Assembly: GCA_937877675.1 (NCBI GenBank)
Contig: CALEIS010000135.1
Span: forward strand, 190,362-254,361
Direction: 5' to 3'
Source of the DNA: an uncultured Clostridia bacterium
GTDB taxonomy: Bacteria > Bacillota > Clostridia > Oscillospirales > Acutalibacteraceae
DNA: 64,000 nucleotides
In this document: positions 21,029 to 31,004 of the stretch, piece after piece
How positions within the stretch are numbered: the first letter of the stretch is position 1
Layout of the letters: every line of letters starts with the position of its first letter
Position numbers and translations under genes: made by a program
Notes under the pieces: model-generated
What the model saw: only the letters and a program-made list of their open reading frames with translations
Database searches by the model: none
Told to the model about the DNA's origin: nothing

Positions 21029-23176
21029 TTAGGCGTTATGATTCCAAACAGAACCTTCAGCAGGAGTTACTGTTACAGCAGTAGGAGCAGTAACCTGTAC
21101 AGCAGGGCTGATTGGGAATGCATAGGAAGGAGCAGTACCAGTGGTTTCTGCATGAGCAGCATAACCGTTAGGATACATCTTATTGTCGTTCTGAACACCA
21201 GGGTTGGAGAAGTCGTCAATAAGGATTACATGGTAGTAGAGGTGAGAACCGAAGATATTGTCCATTACACCGTAACGAGTCATAAGACCTACGTGTGGTG
21301 AGAAGGAGTTAGTATCGGTTGCAGTCTGAACCATGATAGGAATGTATGGGCAGTAAATGATACCTGCATCATACGTATCAGCACCCTTATAACCAAGCAT
21401 ACAATAGTTAGGAAGTTTAACTTCCTGCTCAGTTGTGTCGAACATATCGCCATAACCCATACCGTAGTCATCAGTGCTGTAAACGGCAGTTCTCTCATCA
21501 ATGTAAACATTGAACTTGTTACCACCAAGAGTACCAGCAGCAGCGGTCTGAGCATTGTTAAGCTCGATGGTGTTGTTTACCTGCATAGGAACATAGTCCT
21601 CAAGCATCTGAAGAAGAGCAGCAACGTCAGGAGTACATACGATGAAGTTAGCAGCACCACGGTGGTTGCGAACACGCATTCTCATAGCCATCTTGATAAT
21701 GAACTGATAGAATGCACGAGCACGCTCACCCATCCAACGAGCGTCAGCGAGCTTACCAGACCATACAGACCATTCATTGTGCTTGAGAGCTGTGAAGAGC
21801 ATACGAACAGTCATTTCACGGTCGATTTCAGCCTGAAGCTCATAGCTCATCTGCTGAGTAGCTTCGGTGTCGATGTCAATACCGTTGGTGTTCTTGAGGT
21901 CTTCCTGAGTTTCAAGTGTCCAAGAGGTTGAAAGTCTACGAGTACCAGCTTCAACAGCCTGCTTCTCGAAACCGAAGGAGGTACGAGCGATAGCACCAGT
22001 AGCTTCAAAAGCATGAACGCGAGCAGCGATACCAGTATCCTCAAGACGGAACTGCCAACGACCACCTGCAAGAGGCTGGAGGAGTTGCTTGTCCTGAGCA
22101 CCTGTGAAGCGGGTATCAAGACGCTGATAACCCATTTCAGAGTTACCCAAGTCCCACTTACCAGTTACTTCATTGAACTTGATGTCAGAAATCTGAACGT
22201 CACCCTTAGCAGGGTCAGAGATACCAACAATCTTAGTACCATCTGTAGCATCCTCTACACGCTTTTCAGCAGCAGTCTAAATTTTGTCAAGAAGTTCTGT
22301 CTCGGATGAATCAACACCACGCTGAGCAGCAACAACAACAGCTTCCTTAATCTTGGCTTCTGTGATGGTTGTAAGTGTAGCATAATCAACTTCACCAATA
22401 ATCTGTGTAAGAACAGGGTGAACGATGTACTTCTTATTCTTTTCAGAAGCAGCCTTTGTACTTACGAAAGCAGGGTTTGCAACGATTGCAGGGAAACTCT
22501 GTGGGAAACCATTACCAACAACAGTTACAAGAGTAGCACTACCTTCGGCTGTTGAAGTAGCGTCAGTAATAGTAAGCTTAGCCTTGGTCTCTACACCACG
22601 GATACCCTGAGCGGTATACTCAGTAGCAGCAGAACCATTGTATACAGTATCACGCTGAGCATATTCAGTTGTTTCACCAGAAACACGAGGACTGTGAACG
22701 TGCTCTGTGGAGCTGTCACCAAGAGCGTTAGCACCCTTGAGGTAACGATAACGGATAGCGAATGCAAGAGCTACAGGGCCAGGCATAGGCTGAACACCAA
22801 CCGTTTCATTGCTCATAAGAGCAGGATAGATACGGCGAACCATAGGAAGAATAGTCGTTGGGTTACGCATGTCACCAGGAGCATAGAAGTCACTGTTGCC
22901 AAGCTCACCACCGTGAAGACCATTCTGAGGACCGAACATAGCGGTTGTCATTGCAGGACTGTTCTCATTGAGCCAACGCATCTGGTTCTCAAGAAGCATA
23001 GCGGTGTTGTTACGAACAGCCTTGGAGCGAATAGGAGCGAAACCAGCAGTACACTCAAGAAGCTCAGACCAGTTCTTTACTGCCTTGCGAGTACGCTGAC
23101 CATTTTTCTGCGTCTGGGTAAGGCGAGCCTTAGGAGCAGCCTGTGCAGTACGCTTTGTTTTAGTAATAATAGCCAT
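21029..23176 (-). CDS. Major capsid protein, gp23-like, with one in-frame TAG
   Basis: 715 codons when TAG at 22279-22277 (residue 300) is read as an amino acid. Without that, the gene would split into a 299-aa frame and a 373-aa frame in the same phase with no start sequence between. Signature NETVGVQPMPGPVALAFAIRY (about 126-146) matches T4 gp23. WLNE at 68-71 fits the T4-type maturation site (gp23 is cut after Glu65), so residues 1-71 should be removed. About 190 aa longer than T4 gp23, implying an insertion domain. Preceded by scaffold and protease genes. Confidence 0.92.
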
Positions 23177-23219
23177 AATTGTATAAAAAGTATTTAGTTA
23201 TTTGTATTTATTTTAGGGT

Positions 23220-24275
23220 TTATCCCTCAAAATTATCTTCCCAATTCTTTACGAGCTTAGTAAGCCATGAGTTATTGGATTCATTGAGGGGCTTCTTAGA
23301 AGATTTTTCAATAGCAGGTTTTTTACCTTCTGTCATAATTCTGCTCAATTCCTTACGAGAATGTGCAGCGATTTGCTGACTCTTTGAATTAGCACGTGTT
23401 CTCTCAGCTAATACAGCATTCTCCTTGAGATTGTTTGTGCGATACTGCTTTACAGTATATTCAAAGTTATCCTTGATGAACTGCAAGGAAGCCTTCTCCA
23501 ATACACGCTCTACAAACATTCTCTGGTCTTTTGAGGGAATCTCAGCCAATCTCTTAGCAAGATATGCCTTGCGTTCAGCTTCAGCAATAACTGCCTTAGC
23601 CTCTGCAAGTTCTGCCTTGAGTGACTCATTTTCCTCATTGAGAGAACTGATTTCCTTCTTACCATTCTCGATACGATTATATGCTTCGAGAATAGGACGC
23701 TTGAGTGCTTCACTGTTGTAAACTTCCTCAAAATTAAGGAGTTGCTTGAAGGATTCAAGGAGTTCAATAGCCTTGGTGTTCTTTACAGCAGACTGAATCT
23801 GCTCATAAGGAATGCACTTATCAACATTCTCTACGATAAACTTACCAAGTTCCTTAGTAATGCTCTCACGGAATGACTCTGCTTCCTGAGCAGCTTTCAC
23901 TTCGTAAGACTCCTTGAGAGTAGCAATAGCCTTGTTGGCATTCTCTCTCATCTCATTGATACGCTTTACAGCCTTAGCCTTTACAGCAGACATCTCTGCC
24001 TGATGATTTTCATTGAGCTTGTTTACAACCTTTACGAGATTGATTTTAGCATTCTCATCAAGTTTAGTAACAAGTTTCTGCATTCTCTCTGTAAGAGCGG
24101 CATCCAATGATACCTCAGCGGATTTAACAGCGGTAGCAATCTGCTCACTTACCTTGCTTTCAACCAACTTATCGAAAGCTTCCTGAAGAGTAGCGAGACC
24201 AGTCTCACTAACTGCTTCAAGTAACTCCTTGGGAAGCAAGTCCTTTACATTTACAGATGTGTCGTTATTATCCAT
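23220..24275 (-). CDS. Prohead scaffold/core protein, gp22-like
   Basis: 351 residues, almost entirely helical with long coiled-coil stretches (about 85-150 and 205-245: EEISSLNEENESLKAELAEAKA-type heptads). The position between protease and major capsid protein is that of T4 gp22, which forms the prohead core and is degraded by gp21. LNES at 330-333 is a likely cleavage site. Ends TAA, 43 bp before the capsid gene. Confidence 0.85.
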   Translation of the reverse strand: MDNNDTSVNVKDLLPKELLEAVSETGLATLQEAFDKLVESKVSEQIATAVKSAEVSLDAALTERMQKLVTKLDENAKINLVKVVNKLNENHQAEMSAVKAKAVKRINEMRENANKAIATLKESYEVKAAQEAESFRESITKELGKFIVENVDKCIPYEQIQSAVKNTKAIELLESFKQLLNFEEVYNSEALKRPILEAYNRIENGKKEISSLNEENESLKAELAEAKAVIAEAERKAYLAKRLAEIPSKDQRMFVERVLEKASLQFIKDNFEYTVKQYRTNNLKENAVLAERTRANSKSQQIAAHSRKELSRIMTEGKKPAIEKSSKKPLNESNNSWLTKLVKNWEDNFEG

Positions 24276-24288
24276 TGTTATAAAAATT

Positions 24289-24447
24289 TTAGATTAGTGT
24301 TTCTTTACCTACCTTGTGAATCTGCTGACCAATACGTGCAGCCACAAGTTTGTTTAATTCTTCTCTTGCAGCTTCCTTATTGCCCATGAGAACATTCTCA
24401 ATAAGCTTGAGTGTTACTGCTTCTTGTTGTTTAGAATTATCAGACAT
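24289..24447 (-). CDS. Small prohead core protein (52 aa)
   Basis: Starts MSDNSKQQEAVTLKLIENV. Highly helical and charged, between the protease and scaffold genes, where T4 has the small core proteins gp67/gp68. Similarity to those is positional only. Stop TAA, 13 bp before the scaffold ATG. Confidence 0.6.
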   Translation of the reverse strand: MSDNSKQQEAVTLKLIENVLMGNKEAAREELNKLVAARIGQQIHKVGKETLI

Positions 24448-24505
24448 AAGTTTCAATTAGTATTTAGTGATTTTATCACGAAAAGATGTTTAGGGGAGGA
24501 TTTTC

Positions 24506-25177
24506 TTACATTTTCTTCATGAAATCCATAACAGCACCTAAAAGATACTTCTCTACATCCTTCTTAGGAAGTTTAGCCAACTTCTTATCAAAGCTCTCAT
24601 ACTGCTCTACGTACTTCTCATTGTAGTTACAAATCCAATCTTTACTTTCAAGAATACCATTTACGAATGCTTTCTGACAAGAAGGGTCATGAACAATGTC
24701 AAATGTGCAAAGTTGGAAATCTGTTACAATACCTGTGCTCTCATCCAAACATCCAAGTGAACGAGAAGAAACACCTAATTGTACACCGTCTCTCAAAAGG
24801 CTTTCTACAATCTTACCTGTAGGTGTGCTCAAAATCTTGGACTTACCATAGAATACATTACCATCCTGCTTGAGAGAAGTAATAAGGTGACATGCCTTTT
24901 CAGCATTCAAGTTAGGATACTCAGGATGTTCCAATTCACCTGTTGCTCTGTGTTGAAGAACGAACTTCTCATTGAACTCATTAATCTGCTGTACCATCTC
25001 ATCAAGAGGATAGATACGATTATTACGGTTACGACTGTTAGCCTCTGTGAATGGGCCTTCAATATAATATCTCTTTTCTTTTGAACCGTCAGGCATTTCT
25101 ACACTCTCATTGAGGAATGAGAATTCATGTCTGTCTTTAGGTTCTTCTACGATAAGTTTCAAACTTTTAGTAATCAT
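24506..25177 (-). CDS. Prohead maturation protease, gp21-like
   Basis: 223 residues. Conserved serine-protease blocks: GELEHPE (His, about 85), GVSSRSLG (catalytic Ser, about 140) and DIVHDPS (about 165), in the order seen in T4 gp21. It processes capsid and core proteins at (L/I)xE sites. Its own N-terminus has LNES at 22-25, a probable self-cleavage site. First gene of the capsid operon. Confidence 0.92.
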   Translation of the reverse strand: MITKSLKLIVEEPKDRHEFSFLNESVEMPDGSKEKRYYIEGPFTEANSRNRNNRIYPLDEMVQQINEFNEKFVLQHRATGELEHPEYPNLNAEKACHLITSLKQDGNVFYGKSKILSTPTGKIVESLLRDGVQLGVSSRSLGCLDESTGIVTDFQLCTFDIVHDPSCQKAFVNGILESKDWICNYNEKYVEQYESFDKKLAKLPKKDVEKYLLGAVMDFMKKM

Positions 25178-25212
25178 GTTATAATTTATTTATGAAATTT
25201 TGAAAAATATAG

Positions 25213-25241
25213 TTGACAAATGAACTCTAATGTGCTAGTCT
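25213..25241 (+). promoter_or_regulatory. Rightward promoter of the endonuclease gene, leaderless
   Basis: TTGACA, 17-nt spacer carrying GAACT, TAGTCT, then TTATTC and the ATG at 25248. Confidence 0.65.
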
Positions 25242-25247
25242 TTATTC

Positions 25248-25955
25248 ATGCAAAACAACAAACATATTATTATGATGGGTGACAATAAGTCACTATCTGC
25301 AATTTCTGAGAATATTCTTCTTCAATATATTCCTCAAGAAGTTCTTAGAGAAAATATCATTGATACCAACTTTCCAAATTATGAACTGTATACTCTTCTT
25401 GTAGGGAAAACATACGGACATGTAATTGAGAAGAAGATTATCAATGAGCGTTTTAGTGATACACTTCCAAGTGATAATTCTATTACCGATTACGATGCAA
25501 CTTGTAACAATTTGCGTATTGAAATAAAGTCTTCACGTGTTCTTCGTAATAATTCTACAAAACGTGAAGAACTTGGTTTATCATTTTGGGAAGATGCTGC
25601 ATCAATCAATGATAAGAAATATGAATGGTCTTCTCCTTGGCAACAGGTAAAGCCAACATATTGCGATTATTTTATTTTTCACGCATTATACAAGGACGGT
25701 TCACGGTATTTTGTAGTACCTTCGAGATGCATTGCAAGCAATATCTATGAAGAATCATCTGATGTCATACGTCTTGGAAAACAACATCCATCACCTGATG
25801 AGGGGGTTGTAAACAATAACACTATTGCTAAAAAGAATGCTCACATTTTTGAAATCACAGATGACATTCTAAATCTTCAAGATGCAATCAATTTAGTGTA
25901 GGAACGTTTAAAGACTAATAGTCTAGTTCTACCAAAACCTAGAAAGAAGAAATAA
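25248..25955 (+). CDS. Putative type II restriction endonuclease (PD-(D/E)xK), one in-frame TAG
   Basis: 235 codons to TAA at 25953; TAG at 25899 is read through, adding a basic tail ending LPKPRKKK. The likely catalytic motif is DYDATCNNLRIEIKSSR (D...ExK, about 83-99). It is convergent with an adenine methyltransferase gene and separated from it by one bidirectional terminator, the layout of a restriction-modification pair. Own leaderless promoter. The endonuclease assignment is from motif and context. Confidence 0.7.
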
Positions 25956-25970
25956 TTTTTAAAAAAAGAG

Positions 25971-25995
25971 GGTGGCTCATTTGAGCCACCTTTTT
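25971..25995. terminator. Bidirectional terminator between convergent genes
   Basis: GGTGGCTCA/TGAGCCACC hairpin with TTTTT on the plus side and CTCTTTTTTT on the minus side. Confidence 0.9.
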
Positions 25996-27380
25996 GGTAT
26001 ACTGAAATAGAACCTCTTATTATTCTTCTTTTTTTCTTTGTACCAATCACTCTTAGAGACTTTGATTATGTAATCAAATACTTTCTCATAAGGTTCATCA
26101 GTATTTTCTTTCCACCATTCCTTAAACTCATCTGTGAGATTATCTTCCAAATTATCAACAGGAACACATCTTGCAGCACCAGGTGATATATTACGGTTCA
26201 CATCATAATCACAGAAACCAAAATAATCACCTGAGTTACTAGACGGATTACCTGAGAAGTAAAACGATTTACAAGGATTAGGATTTATCTGATATACGAA
26301 TTCCTTTACATTCTTCAAACTATCATCTCTATAATACCAATCTACTTTATCTCCACGATTAGTTATAGGCTTATAGTAACTTTCGTCCTTAAGTCTGTCT
26401 AGTATATTTCTACCTTGGATTACCTTTACATAAGAAAGAATAATCTCCAACTTCTTCTGTACTGCTTCACTTTCAAATGGCTTGGAGAATACTTTCAAGT
26501 GAAACTTACCATTGTAACTAAGTCTATCATAAAGTGTCTCGATAGTAATATCATTGTCTGATATAATACTTACAAGTCTATTCTTGAAATGTTCTAAAGG
26601 CTCACCATGTACAGACATCAAAAGACTTTCACAAGGAACAGAACCAAGATATGTACTTTTGAATATTTCATTATAGACAAATTCATCCTTATTTTCCATG
26701 CAGAAATAATCTCTGAGATTAGTAATAGTACCATTTACCAAAGTTTCTGTTGTAGGCGTTTCATATGTATTGAAATGAATATACATCAAATCTTGAGCAA
26801 CGCCATCGAATTCATCACCATTAATTTCCTCAATCTTTACAATTTTACACTTAGAAAGCATAAACTCTTTGAACTTGTTATAGAACTTAGAGTTATTTTT
26901 GATAATAGAGTTAGGAAGAATATAGTGAATATCACCTTGAACTTTATTTGTATAAATGATGTCAAGTGTCTTGAGGATAAAGAATACACATTCTTCTCTA
27001 ATACCACTAATGCCATACTTCTTCCTAAGAGCATGAACATATTCTTTATGTGTAGTGAGGGAATATGCAGGGGTTCGATAAGGAGGATTACCAATAAAGA
27101 TTATCTTCTTGTCAGTCTCCAATTCAAAATCATAGAAGTTTTTACAGATTGTATTAGGTGTGTTATACTTTTCAAATAACTCTTCATCCAATTCAATACC
27201 TAAAACATCATCATACTTTTGTTCCATTAGTTTTAGAAAACTACCCTCACCATAAGAAGGTTCAATATAAATGGCATCTTCATTCTCAATACCATCAATT
27301 ATACTTTTAGATAATTCGTCAGGCGTAAAGAATTGACCAAATAAATTCTTCTTTCCTTGTACATTCTTCGCATCAATCAT
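25977..27380 (-). CDS. DNA adenine-N6 methyltransferase (NPPY type)
   Basis: 467 residues. Opens GQFFTPDELSKSIIDGI, then the S-adenosylmethionine region EPSYGEGSF (about 38-46), GIELDEELF and the catalytic NPPY (about 98). A large C-terminal target-recognition region follows. This order is that of gamma-class type II N6-adenine methyltransferases. Convergent with the putative endonuclease. The ATG is 6 nt after a TAAAAT box. Confidence 0.88.
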   Translation of the reverse strand: MIDAKNVQGKKNLFGQFFTPDELSKSIIDGIENEDAIYIEPSYGEGSFLKLMEQKYDDVLGIELDEELFEKYNTPNTICKNFYDFELETDKKIIFIGNPPYRTPAYSLTTHKEYVHALRKKYGISGIREECVFFILKTLDIIYTNKVQGDIHYILPNSIIKNNSKFYNKFKEFMLSKCKIVKIEEINGDEFDGVAQDLMYIHFNTYETPTTETLVNGTITNLRDYFCMENKDEFVYNEIFKSTYLGSVPCESLLMSVHGEPLEHFKNRLVSIISDNDITIETLYDRLSYNGKFHLKVFSKPFESEAVQKKLEIILSYVKVIQGRNILDRLKDESYYKPITNRGDKVDWYYRDDSLKNVKEFVYQINPNPCKSFYFSGNPSSNSGDYFGFCDYDVNRNISPGAARCVPVDNLEDNLTDEFKEWWKENTDEPYEKVFDYIIKVSKSDWYKEKKKNNKRFYFSIPKRWLK

Positions 27381-27386
27381 GTATAT

Positions 27387-27415
27387 ATTTTACCATAGTT
27401 CTATAAAACACAAAA
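27387..27415 (-). promoter_or_regulatory. Methyltransferase promoter, leaderless
   Basis: AGAACTATGG, TAAAAT, ATATAC, ATG; the -35 box is weak (TTTTGT). Confidence 0.55.
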
Positions 27416-27464
27416 GGCTTCCCAATAACTTAGGAAGCCAATGAATAAATTGTTTTCAGATAAA

Positions 27465-27935
27465 TTAGTCAACGATGCTAATAAAGTTATTACGCTTTTT
27501 AACAAGCCACTGTTTTTCTTTCATGTCGTATACAGCACATGACTTAGAATTAAGTGTGTTTCCTGAGTATGCCCATACCCAAATTCTTCTACCACCTGTT
27601 GCAGCACTTGAAATTTCAAGTCTATATCTTCTGCCATCTGGAGTATTTCTGTATTCACCGTAACTATATTCACGACCGTTAGACTTACACAATGATAAGA
27701 GGTCATTTATTGAAAATTGTTCTCTTTGAAGTGGAGCTTTACGAACAGGCTTACTTGTTACTTCTGCATCTCTCATCTACAAACCATAATTCTCAAGCAA
27801 ATACTTGGCAGCTTCTTTCAATACATTTCTCATTGATAACTCAGACTTGGACTTTACTACCAAGTTCTTCTGAGGAAGTACACTCTCATTGAGTCTTCCA
27901 CTTACTTTCTTAATCTTTACATTATACTCAAACAT
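27465..27935 (-). CDS. Candidate internal head protein with MFEY-type targeting sequence, one in-frame TAG
   Basis: 156 codons. The N-terminal 45 residues (MFEYNVKIKKVSGRLNES then VVKSKSEL) match three other genes here. LNE at 15-17 is a predicted prohead-protease site. TAG at 27779-27777 joins two frames in the same phase with no gap. The C-terminal part is Arg-rich with beta pattern (RRYRLEISSAATGGRRIWVWAY). Targeting to the capsid is inferred from T4 internal proteins. Confidence 0.65.
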
Positions 27936-27965
27936 ACGTATTCTTTTATTTATAAATAATTTCAC

Positions 27966-28430
27966 ATGGGTTCTCTCAATCTCAATAGAAATACAAATTA
28001 TAAGCAAGGATTCTTTTATCCAAGAAATTTAGACAAGTTCGTTGGTAAAGAAAACAAAGCAATATATCGTAGTGGCTTAGAATTAGAATACTTTAGAATC
28101 CTTGACAAAAACCCTAATGTTTTGAAATGGGGTAGTGAAGAAGTGGTTGTACCTTACTTCTTTGAAAACAAATGGCACAAGTATTACGTAGACCTTTTTG
28201 TTGTATTCAAGTTTGGTGAATCAGTGAAGAAATACTTTATTGAACTTAAACCTTACTCACAGACGGTAGAACCAAAGGTGTCTAAAAGAAAGAAGCAAAT
28301 GAGTATGTTGTATGAGGCTAAGCAGTGGGCAAAGAACCAAGCCAAGTGGAAAGCAGCCACAGATTACGCTAAAAAGAATGGATGGGAGTTTCACATTCTT
28401 ACTGAAAAAGACCTAGAGAATAGGAAATGA
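27966..28430 (+). CDS. Head completion nuclease, gp4-like
   Basis: 154 residues: YRSGLELEYFRILDKNPNV, WGSEEVVVPYF, YYVDLFVVFKF and FIELKPYSQT spell out the PD-(D/E)xK pattern (E...D...ExK) of the T4 gp4/gp50 head-completion family, which trims or protects DNA ends at the packaged head. Ends TGA, 15 bp before the endolysin gene. Confidence 0.85.
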   Translation: MGSLNLNRNTNYKQGFFYPRNLDKFVGKENKAIYRSGLELEYFRILDKNPNVLKWGSEEVVVPYFFENKWHKYYVDLFVVFKFGESVKKYFIELKPYSQTVEPKVSKRKKQMSMLYEAKQWAKNQAKWKAATDYAKKNGWEFHILTEKDLENRK

Positions 28431-28445
28431 TTGTAAATAATCCTA

Positions 28446-29231
28446 ATGAAAGAATTGACGATTATTTTACAGAAGATGTTGGGAGTGGATGCTGATGGTG
28501 TAATAGGTTCACAGACATTAGCAGCCATTGCCACAGCATTAGGAGCAACGGTTTCTTCCTATAAGGCTACAACAATAAAGAATATTCAGAAGGCAGTAGG
28601 AGCTACTGCTGATGGTGTTATTGGTAGTAAGACATTGAATGCAATTATTAGTAAGTTGGGTAATGGTGTTATTAAGAAGCAAGAGGTAGACCCTCTTGTA
28701 CAAAAGTACATTGACAAGCCTATCAAGTATACTGATGTGAATTATAAGTCATCCCTTGTAAAGCAGAGTGTATTGAGAAGTGGTAACAGTGTATTTGGTA
28801 AGGCAGGGTGTGAGAATATGTTAGTAAATGTTCCTGTTCCTGCTAATTATCCTCTCAAGTACGATGGTAAGCCTGTCAAGTCTATTAGAATTCATAAACT
28901 TGTTGCAGATAGATTGGCAGCAGCTCTTCAAGATATTATCAATCACTATGGAGAAGATATTGAAAAGGTTGCTCCTGGTGCTTGTGTGTATGACGGTTCT
29001 TATAACTTCCGTCAGTCACGAAGTTCTTCATCTCAATCTGTTCACTCATGGGGCGTTGCTATTGACTTCGATGCAGGTAATAATACAATGAAGATGACAG
29101 CTCCTAAAGCACGTCTTTCACAAGACATTTATAAACCTTTCTTTGACATCCTTGAATACCACGGTTTCAACTCTCTTGGTAGAAGAGGAGATTACGATTG
29201 GATGCACGTTCAAGCAACCCATTGGGGCTAA
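28446..29231 (+). CDS. Endolysin: peptidoglycan-binding repeats plus M15 peptidase
   Basis: 261 residues. Two peptidoglycan-binding-1-like repeats at the N-terminus (LQKMLGVDADGVIGSQTLAA and IQKAVGATADGVIGSKTLNA). The C-terminal VanY/M15-type peptidase has SVHSWGVAIDFD (His and Asp zinc ligands) and DWMHVQ (final His). It should cleave peptide cross-bridges in the cell wall, for lysis or as part of the virion. Followed by a strong terminator. Confidence 0.88.
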   Translation: MKELTIILQKMLGVDADGVIGSQTLAAIATALGATVSSYKATTIKNIQKAVGATADGVIGSKTLNAIISKLGNGVIKKQEVDPLVQKYIDKPIKYTDVNYKSSLVKQSVLRSGNSVFGKAGCENMLVNVPVPANYPLKYDGKPVKSIRIHKLVADRLAAALQDIINHYGEDIEKVAPGACVYDGSYNFRQSRSSSSQSVHSWGVAIDFDAGNNTMKMTAPKARLSQDIYKPFFDILEYHGFNSLGRRGDYDWMHVQATHWG

Positions 29232-29249
29232 TAAAATTTTAGACAAAAA

Positions 29250-29280
29250 AACCCACTACTAATAATGTAGTGGGTTTTTT
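29250..29280. terminator. Bidirectional terminator
   Basis: AACCCACTAC/GTAGTGGGTT with TTTTTT on the plus side and TTTTTTTGTC on the minus side, between convergent genes. Confidence 0.9.
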
Positions 29281-29284
29281 GTGA

Positions 29285-29674
29285 TTATCTAATGAACTTT
29301 TCGTAATTATCACCTATTGTTTTGCCATCTTGTCCATATGGAATTCGCTTCAAAGACAAGATTGCAGTTTGCATTTCGTGAAGTAGTGCATTTATTGTGC
29401 TTCCATCATATTCTCCTGTCTCGATGGACTTTGACATTTTATTGATTATTGATAATGATTTGAAGTATTGATTCTTAAAAGAATCGTCAACCATTTCCAC
29501 ATCAGCACTTTCAATTACGAGACCATACTTTTCCTTATAGAACTTGGAAGCCTCAGCAAATACTTCTTTATCAGACTTTTCCGTCTTGGACTTTACAACC
29601 AAACTCTTGGAAGGCATTGCACTCTCATTGAGAGAACCACTCACTTTTTGAACTTTTACATTGTACTTGAACAT
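29285..29674 (-). CDS. Candidate internal head protein with MFKY-type targeting sequence
   Basis: 129 residues. The N-terminal 58 residues match the products of 27465-27935, 34093-34689 and 34695-35312 (MFKYNVKVQKVSGSLNES, then VVKSKTEK and KEKYGLVIE). LNE at 15-17 is a predicted prohead-protease site. The C-terminal half is unique and helical. Function in the head is inferred. Confidence 0.65.
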   Translation of the reverse strand: MFKYNVKVQKVSGSLNESAMPSKSLVVKSKTEKSDKEVFAEASKFYKEKYGLVIESADVEMVDDSFKNQYFKSLSIINKMSKSIETGEYDGSTINALLHEMQTAILSLKRIPYGQDGKTIGDNYEKFIR

Positions 29675-29688
29675 AATCTTTCAATTAT

Positions 29689-29877
29689 TTATCCCTCAAT
29701 GTACATCACAAAATCAAACATGTCCTTAACTTTATTCTCATGTAGAGCACTCATGAAGTTTCTACGAACATAAGCCTCTGCATTATTGAAATCACGAAGC
29801 AGTCTTCCGTAAAAACCCTGAGACTGAGCAAGTGAAACCAACCAACTACGAACTTCTTTCTGAGTGAGCTTCTTCAT
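29689..29877 (-). CDS. Small basic protein (62 aa), near-leaderless
   Basis: Starts MKKLTQKEVRSWLVSLAQSQ, 9 nt after TATAAT; the upstream ATG at 29895 overlaps the promoter. Helical, with GRLLRDFNNAEAYVRRNFMS. Unknown function. Probably co-transcribed with the downstream candidate internal head gene. Confidence 0.6.
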   Translation of the reverse strand: MKKLTQKEVRSWLVSLAQSQGFYGRLLRDFNNAEAYVRRNFMSALHENKVKDMFDFVMYIEG

Positions 29878-29886
29878 GACACGGAC

Positions 29887-29915
29887 ATTATACAAAAATT
29901 CTAATCTTTTGTCAA
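29887..29915 (-). promoter_or_regulatory. Sigma70-like promoter
   Basis: TTGACA, 17-nt spacer, TATAAT, GTCCGTGTC, ATG. Confidence 0.85.
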
Positions 29916-30153
29916 GTTAATTTTGAAACTTTTTTCAATTATTTTTCATCATTTTCGTAACGAAAGCCATAAGTGATTTATTTTCAAGTAGTTCGACCAA
30001 ATGGGATTTTTGAGGTTTTATTTGTAAATAGAAGTAGAGAACTAGGAAAACTGGTCGCTCTAAACAAAACAAACATAACAAAACAAACACGAAACACACA
30101 TGGTAGTAAGTCTACCAAACACAAACATAACACAATAGAAAGACACAATAACT

Positions 30154-30924
30154 ATGGAATTCAGTAATCCAATGATGACGATGCCTGTCACTACGGCAGG
30201 AGATGCTTACGGTAACGGTAACAACGTATGGAACAACCCATTTATGTATTTGATATGGCTTGCCATTTTCAGACAGGGTGGGTTCTTCGGAAACGGCACA
30301 GACCCTAATGTTGCAGGTCAAACATTAAACTCTGCACAGGTTGATGCCATCCGTGATACAGTTGCTCAGATTCATTCCGATGTAAACTGCGGTAATGCAA
30401 ATGGTATGAGAATACTCGACCAGATTGCTAATGATGCTAGAGCACTTGGCGTTGCTATAACTGATGTAAGCGGAAACATTTGTGATGCTAAAACTGCTAT
30501 CCTCGGAGCACTCACTAACATCGCATTCCAATCCTCACAGGAAACAGCAAGTATTGTTGCTGCTGTAAAAGATTGTTGCTGCGCTACACAGAATAAGTTA
30601 GACATGCTCGGATGCAGTATTGAGAAGGGTATTCTCAATCAGACCATCGCAATGAACAACGGCTTCACTACATTAGGTAATGGTATCAGTAACTTGGGCT
30701 TCCAACTCGCTCAGCAAGACTGTGGTATCAAACAGTTGATTGCTAGTGAAGGTTGCGCCACAAGACAGTTGATGCGTGACCTCCATACAGAAGATATTAT
30801 CACCCAGAAGAATACGCAAATCGCTGACTTGCAGGGTCAAATCTTCAAGTATTCACAGGCTGCTCAGACCGCTGAGATTATCAACGCTCTCAAGACAACT
30901 ACTACCACAACTACTACACCCTAA
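30154..30924 (+). CDS. Cys-rich protein with hydrophobic N-terminus and Thr-run tail
   Basis: 256 residues. An N-terminal NPFMYLIWLAIFRQGGFFG segment could insert in a membrane or pack in a virion. Conserved-looking Cys clusters follow (DVNCGNANG, VSGNICDA, KDCCCATQN, LGCSIE, QDCGIKQ, SEGCATRQ), then a coiled C-terminus ending in eight Thr. Preceded by a 200-nt A-rich leader and an AGAAAG site. Proteins of this pattern are frequent in gut phages and prophages, but I know of no function. Confidence 0.7.
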   Translation: MEFSNPMMTMPVTTAGDAYGNGNNVWNNPFMYLIWLAIFRQGGFFGNGTDPNVAGQTLNSAQVDAIRDTVAQIHSDVNCGNANGMRILDQIANDARALGVAITDVSGNICDAKTAILGALTNIAFQSSQETASIVAAVKDCCCATQNKLDMLGCSIEKGILNQTIAMNNGFTTLGNGISNLGFQLAQQDCGIKQLIASEGCATRQLMRDLHTEDIITQKNTQIADLQGQIFKYSQAAQTAEIINALKTTTTTTTTP

Positions 30925-31004
30925 CCTATAACTGAGGGAGTGTGAGAATGTTAGAGTTCTCCACTCCCTCTTTTGCATAACCAATAGAAAGGAAATAAGG
31001 AAAT

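Noticed and set aside
22277..23176. Two separate capsid proteins (299 and 373 aa)
   Set aside because: The second frame has no ribosome site or promoter, and the sequence between TAG and the downstream ATG is open and in phase. One recoded gcp23-like gene is simpler.
26607..27179. Long plus-strand frames opposite the methyltransferase and other large genes
   Set aside because: They are antisense shadows: no initiation signals, atypical composition, and complete overlap with genes supported by motifs.
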